From: Desulfosudis oleivorans
GTDB taxonomy: Bacteria; Desulfobacterota; Desulfobacteria; Desulfobacterales; SURF-7
Reading direction: 5' to 3'
Assembly (NCBI GenBank): GCA_020723325.1
Contig: DYJD01000015.1
Coordinates: 18,070-82,069 of the forward strand
DNA length: 64,000 nt
A program made the position numbers and the translations under genes. The notes beneath the pieces are model-generated. The model was given only the letters and a program-made list of their open reading frames with translations, was not told the DNA's origin and did no database searches. Positions 1-8,318 of this stretch are shown here, in pieces; position 1 is the stretch's first letter; every line of letters begins with the position of its first letter.

Positions 1-87
1 CGGGTACTTGGGGTTGCAGATGGTTTTCCGGTAAAAGAGGGGATAGGGCGGGAGATCGGAATGAAGTTGACTTATATCAATTCCTGA
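1..87 (+). CDS. C-terminal tail of an unidentified protein (truncated by window edge)
   Basis: The first 28 codons of frame 1 are open and end at a TGA at 85-87. The composition (GVADGFPVKEG, then a KLTYINS ending) looks like coding sequence rather than chance. The stop lies about 60 bases before the likely start of the sigma-54 activator on the same strand, so the two may be cotranscribed. No family can be assigned from so short a tail. If the segment to 2067 is an integrated element, this gene is part of its cargo. Confidence 0.4.
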   Translation, partial: RVLGVADGFPVKEGIGREIGMKLTYINS

Positions 88-148
88 TGAATTATATCAT
101 CACGATTAAATTTGCATGCGTAAGACTTTCGCGATGAATGGAGGAATC

Positions 149-1840
149 ATGGGAATGATCCAGGCGATAAGATACTGCAAAGAAAATGGTACCCAACCGC
201 ATCGTTTTGAGTTCCAGACTGATAAACCCGTTGACATGCTCACGGCCTTGAATTCAAATCTGCCTGCTCTTTTTATTGTTACCTCCAAGGATCCATTTAA
301 GGATATTAAAATCAATAATAAAAAGATTGAGATCCATAGCCAAATCGGTGCGAAGGAACCAAAACGCTACTTTCTTAATAGAGATAGCCGAATCATTTTG
401 GAAAGCAAATACAGCAGTGGTAGGAGAGCTGAATCAGCTATAGATAATTTCTGGAAGCAGGCCTTGGGAGCCGATGAAGAGAAGTTCTATATCATCGTGG
501 TCAAGGAGCACGTCTATCAATTGTTTATCAAGAAATGCCCTCAGGAGATCGAATTCTTCGATTCCCCCTCGAGGAATAATACAGGAGATGATGATTCCCA
601 ATCACAAAAAATCAAGAAAAGCGATACCAAGCCTGAATCTGATTCTATACCTAACTTATCGGATAATTATATCGGCATATCTGAACATGCTCAACGGGTC
701 AGAGAGCTGATAGATCGGGCTGCTAGCAATGATGATATAGTTCTGATTTTGGGGCCTACCGGCACAGGAAAAGAGCTGATCGCCAAATTAATTCATGCGC
801 AGAGTCGGCGTAGCAAAACCAATCATTACACTATTAATTGCGCAACGCTACAAGATACACTTTTCGAATCGGATTTGTTTGGACACAAGAAGGGCGCATT
901 TACCGGGGCCTATTATGATAAAAAAGGAGTTTTTGAATTAGCCAATAAAACAACGCTTTTTCTAGATGAAATAGGTGATTTGGACCTGAGAAATCAAGCC
1001 AAAATCTTGCGGGTTTTGGAGGACAATCAAATCACACCTGTTGGTGGTGAAAATTCAAAATATATTGATGTCCGGATAATCGCCGCAACCAACCGTGATT
1101 TGTATTCAATGGTGAAGACCGGACACTTTCGAGAAGACTTGTATTTCAGATTGGCTGTGTTTGTGATTAAAACAAAAGGTTTGAAGGACGTTCCAGAGGA
1201 TATTCCATTGCATGTCGAGCATATTTGGGAAAAGCTAATGGAAAAGAAAGAAAATGAGAGTCCATTGGCAAAGCAATATAAGGAAAAATTGAAATTGGGC
1301 AAAGAGATACCCGAAGAAATAATGCAAAAAATTAAAAATCTTCCGTGGCCCGGCAATGTCAGACAATTAAAAGCCACTTTGACAAGAGTTTATAGCTATT
1401 TTTGGGATATAGGGCCCCTTGATTTGACAATGTTCAATGAGGCTATGGCGTTTGATAATTTCGGAGAATCAGAAAACACGCGGAACGTATCAAGCCTTGT
1501 TAAAAATAAATCGGCGGAGGATAATATTCGAATTATTCAGAATGGGTTGAAATATATGATGGAAAAAAAACAAACCCAAAAAGAACCTGATAATTTTATA
1601 TCGAATTATATGAATTCTTTCCTAAAGGAAATTAATGGCCTGTGTGAATTAAGTCTGAACCAGCGGGCGTATGTTCACGCTGCCATCAATAATTTATATG
1701 GAAAATTATCTTACCTCGATAACCTCTTAAAGAAAAATATTCAAGCAGCAAACGTGTATTGGAGTGGTGATATCTGCGAAGCTTTTGAAGCGGCGCTTGA
1801 GGCCCTTCAAAAAGAAAAATCCGAGATAACCTTTAAATGA
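149..1840 (+). CDS. Sigma-54-dependent activator (AAA+), novel N-terminal region, no recognisable HTH
   Basis: This is a bacterial enhancer-binding protein that would remodel sigma-54 RNA polymerase by ATP hydrolysis. Counting from the start at 149, Walker A GPTGTGKE is at about 202-209, the sigma-54-contacting GAFTGA loop at 249-254, Walker B LFLDEIGD at 270-277, sensor ATNRDL follows, and WPGNVRQ is near 400. The start at 149 is preferred because GGAGG ends four bases before it; upstream in-frame ATGs at 116 and 134 lack such a site. Residues 1-150 match no receiver, PAS, GAF or CARF pattern I recognise. The last 155 residues are charged and helical without the usual Fis-type helix-turn-helix. 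The gene is visibly A+T-rich compared with genes after 2220. It may act without DNA binding or use an unrecognised domain. Confidence 0.85.
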   Translation: MGMIQAIRYCKENGTQPHRFEFQTDKPVDMLTALNSNLPALFIVTSKDPFKDIKINNKKIEIHSQIGAKEPKRYFLNRDSRIILESKYSSGRRAESAIDNFWKQALGADEEKFYIIVVKEHVYQLFIKKCPQEIEFFDSPSRNNTGDDDSQSQKIKKSDTKPESDSIPNLSDNYIGISEHAQRVRELIDRAASNDDIVLILGPTGTGKELIAKLIHAQSRRSKTNHYTINCATLQDTLFESDLFGHKKGAFTGAYYDKKGVFELANKTTLFLDEIGDLDLRNQAKILRVLEDNQITPVGGENSKYIDVRIIAATNRDLYSMVKTGHFREDLYFRLAVFVIKTKGLKDVPEDIPLHVEHIWEKLMEKKENESPLAKQYKEKLKLGKEIPEEIMQKIKNLPWPGNVRQLKATLTRVYSYFWDIGPLDLTMFNEAMAFDNFGESENTRNVSSLVKNKSAEDNIRIIQNGLKYMMEKKQTQKEPDNFISNYMNSFLKEINGLCELSLNQRAYVHAAINNLYGKLSYLDNLLKKNIQAANVYWSGDICEAFEAALEALQKEKSEITFK

Positions 1841-1938
1841 ATCCTTGGAAAAGAGCATAAAAAAGAAGCGTCATAATCCCATTTTTGTGTGAGAATCCGT
1901 GTGAGAAAAATTTCTAAAATCAGCGGAAATTTCCGAAA

Positions 1939-1965
1939 TTGACAAAAATGTAAAATTCGTATAAT
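1939..1965 (+). promoter_or_regulatory. Promoter-like hexamers with short spacer
   Basis: TTGACA at 1939-1944 and TATAAT at 1960-1965 are both perfect sigma-70 hexamers on the plus strand, but only 15 bases separate them, which is suboptimal. The site lies just before the tRNA-Arg fragment and would read towards it and ilvA. It could be a weak promoter or a chance match in A+T-rich sequence. Confidence 0.35.
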
Positions 1966-2018
1966 GAATAATTTCATTTATATAAAACAAATCGAGGAAG
2001 TTGGAAAGCTCAAAGGGT

Positions 2019-2067
2019 CGGTCTTCTAATCCGTAGGCCAGGGGTTCGAATCCCTTCAGGCGCGCCA
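2019..2067 (+). other. 3' fragment of tRNA-Arg(UCU), probable attachment site (attR)
   Basis: The sequence fits the 3' half of a tRNA. There is an anticodon loop CTTCTAA at 2023-2029 with anticodon TCT, a 3' anticodon strand TCCGT, a five-base variable loop, a T stem-loop around TTCGAAT at 2045-2051, an acceptor 3' strand CAGGCGC at 2057-2063, a discriminator G and an encoded CCA at 2065-2067. The 5' acceptor strand GCGCCTG and a D arm are absent from the preceding sequence, and two anticodon-stem positions mismatch (18/34 and 22/30 of the local numbering), so this is not a functional tRNA. A 3' tRNA remnant starting near the anticodon is the usual attR left by tyrosine-integrase elements. 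The 379-base gap 1841-2219 holds only this and the promoter-like site. Confidence 0.75.
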
Positions 2068-2219
2068 TGGAAAACAAGAGGCTGACCGGTTCATAACGGC
2101 AGCCTCTTTTTATTAGGTGTTTTCATCATGATGAAGACCGGCCATGAATATTTAAACAAATTCTAATATCATCATTTAATTGCTTAAGTCAAAAGATACT
2201 TGTGCTTGAATTATGAATT

Positions 2220-3425
2220 ATGATCTCCATTGATCGATTTAACCAAGCCCGACAGATACTAGCAGGCAGAATTCTGCGAACCCCGTTGTTATATTCGGCT
2301 TTCCTCAGCCGCTTGCTGGGCGGCGAGATCTATCTAAAGCTCGAAAATCTGCAAAAGACCGGCTCCTTTAAAATCCGCGGAGCGACCTGCAAGATAATCA
2401 ACAAAAGAAAGGAAATCAAATCCAACGGCGTTGTGGCGGCCTCGGCCGGCAATCACGCCCAGGGGGTGGCCCTGGCCGCCGGTGAAGCCGGCGTGAAAGC
2501 GACTATTGTCATGCCGGAGTGGGCTTCCATTTCCAAGCAGGAGGCTACCCGGGCATATGGCGGAGAATTGATTCTATTCGGCCGGAGCATTCAGGAGAGC
2601 CTGGCAAAAGCCAAGGAGCTTTCCCAATCAGGACGCATGTTCATTCATCCTTTTGATGATGAGGACGTGCTCATTGGACAGGGAACCGTGGCCCTGGAAA
2701 TTTTTGAAGAAGTGGATAATTTGAAAATGATTGTGGTGCCGGTGGGCGGCGGCGGACTCATTGCCGGCATCGCGGCAGCGGCAAAGACTCTTTGTCCCAA
2801 GGTCAAAATCGTGGGAGCCCAGGCTGCCGGCTGTCCGGCCGCCTATCAGGCCTTGCGTGACGGTAAAATACGCACTTGTCCGGCCGCGGTCAGCATTGCC
2901 GACGGCATCAGTGTCCGCAAAATCGGAAAACAGCCCTTTGCCGTCCTGCGGCAATGGGTTCAGCAAATCGCCCTGGCCACTGAGGAACAAATCGCTTCGG
3001 CCATTCTCATGTTGCTGGAAAAAGAAAAAGTCCTGGCCGAAGGAGCCGGGGCAGTTGTTCTAGCGGTATTGCTGGGCAAAGCCGTCCGGCCGCCGGTCCG
3101 GGGGAAAACCGTGCTGATCATCAGCGGCGGCAATGTGGACAGCCCCTTACTGGACCGCATTCTGCGCAAAGGTTTGGTGGAGCATGGCCGCGTGATGCGG
3201 CTGTGGGTCTATCTTGAAGATTTCCCCGGGTCCCTGGCAAGGCTGCTGACCCGCCTGGCCGACTTGAAAGCCAATGTGCTGAATATCCGCCACAGCCGCA
3301 ACATCCGGCATGCGTCTTTGTACCTATCCCGGGTGGAGCTGGAACTGGAAACCCGGGGCCGCTCCCACTTGGAACAGATCGCCGCTGAATTAAAACAATC
3401 TGGTTATACGGTTGAATGGGAATAA
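2220..3425 (+). CDS. ilvA: Threonine ammonia-lyase with C-terminal ACT domain
   Basis: PLP-dependent deaminase converting threonine to 2-oxobutyrate and ammonia, feeding isoleucine synthesis or threonine catabolism. The PLP lysine is K51 in GSFKIRGA, SAGNHAQG is the substrate/PLP loop, and VGGGGLIAG binds the PLP phosphate. From about residue 325 an ACT domain begins (LWVYLEDFPGSLARLL). With 401 residues and a single ACT domain it matches the shorter TdcB-like/ACT class, not the roughly 510-residue biosynthetic enzyme with two regulatory modules. The ATG at 2220 gives a normal N-terminus. It is the first chromosomal-type gene after the tRNA fragment, and its codon use is richer in G+C than the preceding gene. 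A serine/threonine dehydratase of broader substrate range is possible. Confidence 0.9.
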   Translation: MISIDRFNQARQILAGRILRTPLLYSAFLSRLLGGEIYLKLENLQKTGSFKIRGATCKIINKRKEIKSNGVVAASAGNHAQGVALAAGEAGVKATIVMPEWASISKQEATRAYGGELILFGRSIQESLAKAKELSQSGRMFIHPFDDEDVLIGQGTVALEIFEEVDNLKMIVVPVGGGGLIAGIAAAAKTLCPKVKIVGAQAAGCPAAYQALRDGKIRTCPAAVSIADGISVRKIGKQPFAVLRQWVQQIALATEEQIASAILMLLEKEKVLAEGAGAVVLAVLLGKAVRPPVRGKTVLIISGGNVDSPLLDRILRKGLVEHGRVMRLWVYLEDFPGSLARLLTRLADLKANVLNIRHSRNIRHASLYLSRVELELETRGRSHLEQIAAELKQSGYTVEWE

Positions 3426-3446
3426 AACCGATCCCGCATCACCAAC

Positions 3447-3959
3447 TCATTTGGCGAGCCCCTGGATTGCCTTTAGAGCCGCGGCATAATCCGGCTCCTG
3501 GGCGATCTCCGGGACCTGCTCCCGGTAAACAATTTTGCCGTTTTTATCCATGACCAGGATGGCTCTTGACAGCAAACCCGCAAGCGGACCGGTGGTAATG
3601 GTCACCCCATAGTCTTGGCCGAATGCCGGGCTGCGAAATACGGAAAGACCCACCACGTTGGCAAGTCCCTCGGTTTCACAAAAGCGGTTATGGGCAAAGG
3701 GCAGATCAGCGGAAATGCAAAGGACCACTGTGTCTGCCAATTTACTTGCTTCCTGGTTGAAACGCCTGACCGACATGGCACAAACCGGCGTATCGATGCT
3801 TGGGAAAATATTCAACACCACGTTTTTACCGGCATAATCGCCTAGATTGACTTCGGCCAAGGTTTTTCCCACCAGGGTAAAGGCCGGAGCAGACTGGCCG
3901 ACCTTGGGCAATTCACCAACGGTTTCGATCGCATTTCCTCTCAGGGTAATTGTCGCCAT
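3447..3959 (-). CDS. tpx: Thiol peroxidase (atypical 2-Cys peroxiredoxin)
   Basis: Reduces hydrogen peroxide and organic hydroperoxides with thioredoxin as electron donor. The peroxidatic cysteine is C60 in the motif PSIDTPVC and the resolving cysteine is C94 (FAHNRFC), the Tpx-specific spacing. An extra cysteine, C81, is present. The start at 3959 is chosen because AGGAG lies about seven bases upstream and the product then begins MATITLRG, the usual Tpx N-terminus, giving 170 residues as expected. It is convergent with ilvA, only 21 bases apart, so the two transcripts probably end against each other. Confidence 0.93.
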   Translation of the reverse strand: MATITLRGNAIETVGELPKVGQSAPAFTLVGKTLAEVNLGDYAGKNVVLNIFPSIDTPVCAMSVRRFNQEASKLADTVVLCISADLPFAHNRFCETEGLANVVGLSVFRSPAFGQDYGVTITTGPLAGLLSRAILVMDKNGKIVYREQVPEIAQEPDYAAALKAIQGLAK

Positions 3960-4291
3960 AGCATTCTCCTTTTGCATTTTCATGGTTTCATTAAATCATT
4001 CAGACCGTTCTTTTCAAAGAAAATAACACCGATTGCCAGAATGGCAAATTTTTTCCTGCCCATGGTCATCAAAGCCGCCGAATTATGTTGACATCTGCAG
4101 CGCTATTGTTCATACTCGCTCCCCGTAAAATGCAAGCTCTCGAAAAAAGCAAGTTTTCAGCACTTCCCGCCCATCTCTGAGCACACTTCTTTTTTTGATT
4201 TAATCGTAACATCCATTGGGAAACAAAAAATAATTGCGGCGGCATTCGGGATGATTGGGAAGATGTCGTTTCAATTGAATCAGGAAAAAAA
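3960..4291. other. Divergent intergenic region between tpx and the RNA helicase gene
   Basis: This 332-base stretch has no credible ORF. It must hold the promoters of both divergent genes. A small hairpin, TTGCCA-gaa-TGGCAA at 4033-4047, is followed by a T run at 4049-4054 and resembles a weak plus-strand terminator. Because it sits some 240 bases upstream of the helicase start it could also belong to a long leader; long leaders are known for cold-shock helicases of this family. No clear -35/-10 pair was identified. Confidence 0.3.
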
Positions 4292-5965
4292 ATGCGTTTT
4301 GAAAATTTGAATTTAAACACCGCTTTGCTTAAGGCTGTGCGCGACCTGGGATTTGTCGAACCCACCCCCATCCAGACCAAAGCCATTCCGGAGATTATCC
4401 GCGGCGATAAAGACTTGGTGGGCCTGGCCCAAACCGGTACCGGTAAGACCGCGGCCTTTGGTCTGCCCATGATTCAGTTGACGGATTTCCATGCCGACCA
4501 TATCCAGGGAATCGTCATCTGTCCCACCCGTGAATTGTGTGCTCAAATTACCCAGGATATGCAAGGTTACTGCAAATACATCCCCTCGGCCGACATCGTT
4601 GCCGTTTATGGCGGTGCCGCCTACGACAAGCAGATCCGCCACATCCGCAACGGGGCTCAGATCATTGTGGCCACGCCCGGAAGAATGCTGGATCTGATGC
4701 GGCGCGGCGTCCTCTGTTTGGCAAAAGTGAAATATGTGGTTCTGGACGAAGCCGATGAGATGTTCAATATGGGTTTTCAGGAAGATATCAACGCCATCCT
4801 GGACCAGACGCCGGTGGACAAACGCGTCTGGCTGTTTTCCGCCACCATGCCCAAATCCGTGGCCGGTATCGCCCGAAAATATATGACTCAGCCGCTGGAA
4901 ATCACCATCGGCAGACAGAATGCCGCTGCCGAAAACATCGAGCATATGTATTGTGTCGTCCGGGAAAAAGACCGGTATGCGGCCTTGAAACGCATCATCG
5001 ATTTCCACCCGGATATTTATGGTCTCGTGTTTTGCCGTACCCGCAAGGAAACCCAGGAAATTGCCGAAAAGCTGATCAAGGACGGGTATAGCGCCGAGAG
5101 CTTGCATGGAGATCTGACCCAGCCGGCCAGGGACCAGGTCATGGGGCGTTTTCGCGCCAAGGCGATTCAGGTTCTGATTGCCACGGATGTGGCGGCTAGA
5201 GGTCTAGATGTTCAGGACATTAGCCACGTAATTCACTATACCCTGCCGGATGAGGCGGACAACTATACTCATCGCAGCGGCCGAACCGGCCGGGCCGGCA
5301 AATCCGGAAAGTCCGTGGCCATCATCCACACCAAGGAAAAATACAAGCTGGAGCAGATCGAACGCAAATCCGGCCTCGCTTTCACCTACATGCGGGTTCC
5401 AAATGGCCAGGCGGTCTGCGAAAATCAGCTCTATGCCATGGTCCATAAGCTGGCGGCCGTGGATGTCAATCATGCTGAAATCGAGCAATTCCTACCCCCG
5501 GTCTATCAAATGTTGGCCGAATTGACCAAGGAGGAGTTGATCCGAAAATTCGTTTCCGCGGAGTTCAACCGTTTCCTGGATTATTATAAAGACGCCGGGG
5601 ATATTAATGCAACCCGACCGGCAAAGGCCCCGAGCAAATCCATCAGCAAACACGCGGTTGCCGAGCGCCGGCCGACCGGCAAAACCAGGCGATTTTTTAT
5701 GAACGCCGGCCGCCTGGATAATATTGTCTCCGGCACCGTCATCCGGAATGTCTGTGATCGCTCCGGGATCAAGGCCGCCAGCATCGGTCGCATCGAGATC
5801 ATGCGCGAATTTTCCTTTTTTGAAGTTGACGCGCACCTCGCGGATAAAGTGCTTAAATGCATGCTCACAACTCGTATCGACGGCCGGGAAGTCCGCGTAC
5901 AATTCGCCGATAATAGCAGCCCGGCGCACATTCCCACCAGAAAAAAAAGAAGAAAAACCGCATAA
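4292..5965 (+). CDS. DEAD-box RNA helicase with DbpA-type RNA-binding C-terminus
   Basis: ATP-dependent RNA helicase of the DeaD/CsdA-DbpA group, expected to act in ribosome assembly or mRNA remodelling in the cytoplasm. Motifs run in order: Q motif (PTPIQ, near 25), motif I AQTGTGKT at 46-53, PTRELC, TPGR, DEAD near 150, SAT, ATDVAARG and HRSGRTGR. Residues from about 480 (RLDNIVSG to VRVQFAD) match the DbpA RRM-like RNA-binding domain. A positively charged tail follows. At 557 residues it is longer than DbpA and close to DeaD. The ATG at 4292 follows a weak AGGAA site. It is monocistronic by spacing. deaD or csdA is the nearest name, but the exact orthology is not decided by sequence inspection. 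Confidence 0.9.
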   Translation: MRFENLNLNTALLKAVRDLGFVEPTPIQTKAIPEIIRGDKDLVGLAQTGTGKTAAFGLPMIQLTDFHADHIQGIVICPTRELCAQITQDMQGYCKYIPSADIVAVYGGAAYDKQIRHIRNGAQIIVATPGRMLDLMRRGVLCLAKVKYVVLDEADEMFNMGFQEDINAILDQTPVDKRVWLFSATMPKSVAGIARKYMTQPLEITIGRQNAAAENIEHMYCVVREKDRYAALKRIIDFHPDIYGLVFCRTRKETQEIAEKLIKDGYSAESLHGDLTQPARDQVMGRFRAKAIQVLIATDVAARGLDVQDISHVIHYTLPDEADNYTHRSGRTGRAGKSGKSVAIIHTKEKYKLEQIERKSGLAFTYMRVPNGQAVCENQLYAMVHKLAAVDVNHAEIEQFLPPVYQMLAELTKEELIRKFVSAEFNRFLDYYKDAGDINATRPAKAPSKSISKHAVAERRPTGKTRRFFMNAGRLDNIVSGTVIRNVCDRSGIKAASIGRIEIMREFSFFEVDAHLADKVLKCMLTTRIDGREVRVQFADNSSPAHIPTRKKRRKTA

Positions 5966-6103
5966 AGGTTAAATGTAACATTCTTTTTGTATTGCGGATC
6001 TGTTATAATCCACCTCAGATAATATGCTTGACCGGATCACTGAATTATGTACTACTCAATTTAATTGAAACCTTGGAACCATGGCCGGCAAGGATCGACG
6101 AGC

Positions 6104-7003
6104 ATGAACAAGGCTGCAAAAGCATTGATAGCGGTGTTTGTTATGATCGGGTGCGGACTGGTCGGGTATCGCTGGATCAAACAGTGGCACGGTGGGAAAA
6201 TCGATCAAGTCCTCCAGCAGGAACAAACCAAATGCAAGCAGGAAATCTCCCAACTCCAAGCTGAAGTGAATCTATTGGGGACGGAGATGGAAAAACTGCG
6301 GGATAAGCAACCATCTGCCGCTGAATTGACTGAGATTTTCGGTCCCATGGAGCCCACCGTGCCTATGCCCGGCAAAACAGTCGACTGCGGTCGCATCAAT
6401 TCCCAGGCAGCTTCTTTTTTTCAGTATATTCATAATAAGGCTGCCGATATTCAACCGGATCTGAAAATCAGCTACCAGGACTTGACAGCATCTATTTTCA
6501 AGGATCTTTGCGACCATCCGCCCATAAATGTGGGCGAGACCGAGGATATCCACCGGCTGATCAGCAATGCCACCCATTTCTACCGGGTGCTGGGCAAGGA
6601 ACGTCTTCAGTTCCTTATCAAAATCACAAAAAGCGAAGCGGATATCCTGGAGCCGGCTTTGGCTGTGCTGTTTGCCCGCCAGACTGCCTGTGATTCGGAT
6701 TCCAAGCCGCCGCAATTGTCATGCCTGTATTCCCATGCCTGCTTTCTCCTCAACAGCCTGGGCGGCCGCAGCTATCTGTTGCGGCGTGAGGCCCGCTTGC
6801 GGATTCTGATCCAATACTATGCCTTGCTGGTGGTTGATCTATCCAACGATGTCGAGCAAAATTTCCTTGGCCTGGATCTGCGCCCCCATTTGAATGCTTT
6901 GGTCTTGGATATCCAAACTCAGAGAGGGCTTATGTATCGCGAGCAGTATTTGGCAGGATTGAACGCCCTAAAGGTAAAATATGGTGTTGCAACCGATCAG
7001 TAG
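6104..7003 (+). CDS. Membrane-anchored protein of unknown function
   Basis: The start at 6104 is chosen because it puts a positively charged start directly before a single hydrophobic segment (ALIAVFVMIGCGLVGY, residues 6-21). The upstream in-frame ATG at 6065 would add a polar extension. After the anchor, residues 30-65 form a charged probable coiled coil (KCKQEISQLQAEV). The rest, about 80-299, is helical and contains several cysteines. I recognise no catalytic motif. The topology suggests a periplasmic or inner-membrane helper protein with one N-terminal anchor, like the lipase foldase encoded convergently 25 bases downstream, but there is no sequence evidence linking the two. Confidence 0.6.
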   Translation: MNKAAKALIAVFVMIGCGLVGYRWIKQWHGGKIDQVLQQEQTKCKQEISQLQAEVNLLGTEMEKLRDKQPSAAELTEIFGPMEPTVPMPGKTVDCGRINSQAASFFQYIHNKAADIQPDLKISYQDLTASIFKDLCDHPPINVGETEDIHRLISNATHFYRVLGKERLQFLIKITKSEADILEPALAVLFARQTACDSDSKPPQLSCLYSHACFLLNSLGGRSYLLRREARLRILIQYYALLVVDLSNDVEQNFLGLDLRPHLNALVLDIQTQRGLMYREQYLAGLNALKVKYGVATDQ

Positions 7004-7028
7004 TCAGAACTCAGAATAATACGATACG

Positions 7029-8087
7029 CTAATTTCTCCCATAGAAGCGCTGTCTTTCAAACCGAAAGAAATTGTCCTTTTCCTCAAGGGCGATGGTCTG
7101 GGCCTCATCTTTGAAATATTTTTCGCGCAGGGCCTTTACTTTCTCCTCCTGTTCCGGGCCTTGAAATTCCGCCATGACTTGTTTGCGCTCTTCCATGTAT
7201 TTCAAGCCCACATCCCAGCGCTGATTGCGGTCCGTATCCCGTTTTTCCATGTCTTCGACCTGCTGTTCCGAAAAACCAATATCCCTTCGGATTTTATTTA
7301 TGGTCATTTGACGTTGATCCGGGCTCATCTGCTTGAGTTCATCCTGTACCGAGTCGATGCTGAAAAACACTTTGGCCAGGATGGGCTTCTGGGTAAGGAT
7401 ATATTCTTCCGGCGAGCCCTGATAGGTCTCTTTCAAGACATTTTGATACAAGGTGAGTTTTTGTTCCATGGAGGTATCACGGTCTTCGTTTAAAAAAGCC
7501 AGGGCATCCTGAACCTTTTCTTTACGTGTTTCCGTGGCCAGCATTTCATCGGACCAGATCTCCTCGGCGGCATCGCCGAATAGTTCTCTTCTTTTTTCCC
7601 ACAAGGCGGCTATTTTCTGCTCCTTGGTCATTTGGGAAAGCTTGGCTTCATTCGCCGCCAGCCATTGGTTGTAACTATCAAGTTTGGTCAAGGTTTTTGA
7701 TATTTCAGCGGCAAGATCCGGAAATGCCCGTTTCAGCAATTTGTCAAAAAAAACCTTTCCTTCCGGGTGGGAACCGATGATGGAATTGCGGATATCGTAA
7801 ATGCTGGCCTGGGTGCTGATCCGGGAAATGGTTTTGCCGTAATATTTTTTCAGTTCCCTGACAAGCTGGTCCTCAAGGGGCATTGCCATTGGATCAGCTT
7901 CGCTTTTGGAAGAGTCTTTGTTTTGGGCAGCGGTTGAAACCGTTTTCGGTGCTTCGGTCGAGGCAAGGCTGCTGTAATCCTTGCTGTTCTCAGGCACTCC
8001 CATGATGAGAAAATAACATAGACCGAGGGTGATAGCGATTCCGGCAAGGGCGATGGATATGGATAATTTCTTTATTTTTTTGTTCAT
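7029..8087 (-). CDS. Lipase-foldase-like (Lif) periplasmic chaperone
   Basis: Lif proteins are membrane-anchored steric chaperones that fold secreted lipases in the periplasm. After a lysine-rich start there is one transmembrane segment (ISIALAGIAITLGLCYFLI). A helical scaffold follows from about residue 80 with Lif-like repeats: ALWEKRRELFG, the stretch around DQRQMTINKIRRDIGF, and near the C-terminus VKALREKYFKDEAQ. The canonical N-terminal mini-domain motif RxxFDYFLSxxGE is absent; the equivalent place reads SIYDIRNSII. ATG at 8087 is preferred over the in-frame TTG at 8108. The gene upstream on this strand encodes an SGNH hydrolase, the obvious candidate client, although known Lif clients are alpha/beta-hydrolase lipases. 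Confidence 0.7.
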   Translation of the reverse strand: MNKKIKKLSISIALAGIAITLGLCYFLIMGVPENSKDYSSLASTEAPKTVSTAAQNKDSSKSEADPMAMPLEDQLVRELKKYYGKTISRISTQASIYDIRNSIIGSHPEGKVFFDKLLKRAFPDLAAEISKTLTKLDSYNQWLAANEAKLSQMTKEQKIAALWEKRRELFGDAAEEIWSDEMLATETRKEKVQDALAFLNEDRDTSMEQKLTLYQNVLKETYQGSPEEYILTQKPILAKVFFSIDSVQDELKQMSPDQRQMTINKIRRDIGFSEQQVEDMEKRDTDRNQRWDVGLKYMEERKQVMAEFQGPEQEEKVKALREKYFKDEAQTIALEEKDNFFRFERQRFYGRN

Positions 8088-8184
8088 GCGTTTGTTTTTG
8101 TCCTTCAATGGTGGCCTCGGGCTCAGGCCCTTTTTTCATCTCAAATAAAAATGACACTCATATGTAGCATATACAGCGGCAATG

Positions 8185-8230
8185 AAAAAGGGTCAGGGGG
8201 TTTGTTTTTAAAATTCCCCGTGACCCTTTT
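8185..8230 (-). terminator. Intrinsic terminator between the SGNH hydrolase and foldase genes
   Basis: Complementary arms at 8186-8200 and 8216-8230 pair over 14 positions with one G-G mismatch (AAAAGGGTCA against TGACCCTTTT, plus GGGG against CCCC), with a 15-base loop. Read on the minus strand the stem is followed by a run of T, so it would end the transcript from the hydrolase gene (8319-9059). Read-through would be needed for cotranscription with the foldase. Confidence 0.65.
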
Positions 8231-8318
8231 GGGTGCATTCCGTCAACAGGCTCTTACACTTACATTACAGGAAACAGGCAGCTCTTATTTGCTGCTCCTG
8301 TTTATCCGTAGGCCGGGC

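Noticed and set aside
1871..2077. Minus-strand ORF over the tRNA fragment (KGFEPLAYGLEDRP)
   Set aside because: This is the well-known false protein produced by translating the reverse strand of a tRNA 3' end.
4313..5107. 264-codon minus-strand ORF inside the helicase gene
   Set aside because: Antisense shadow of a clear DEAD-box helicase, with no motif of its own.
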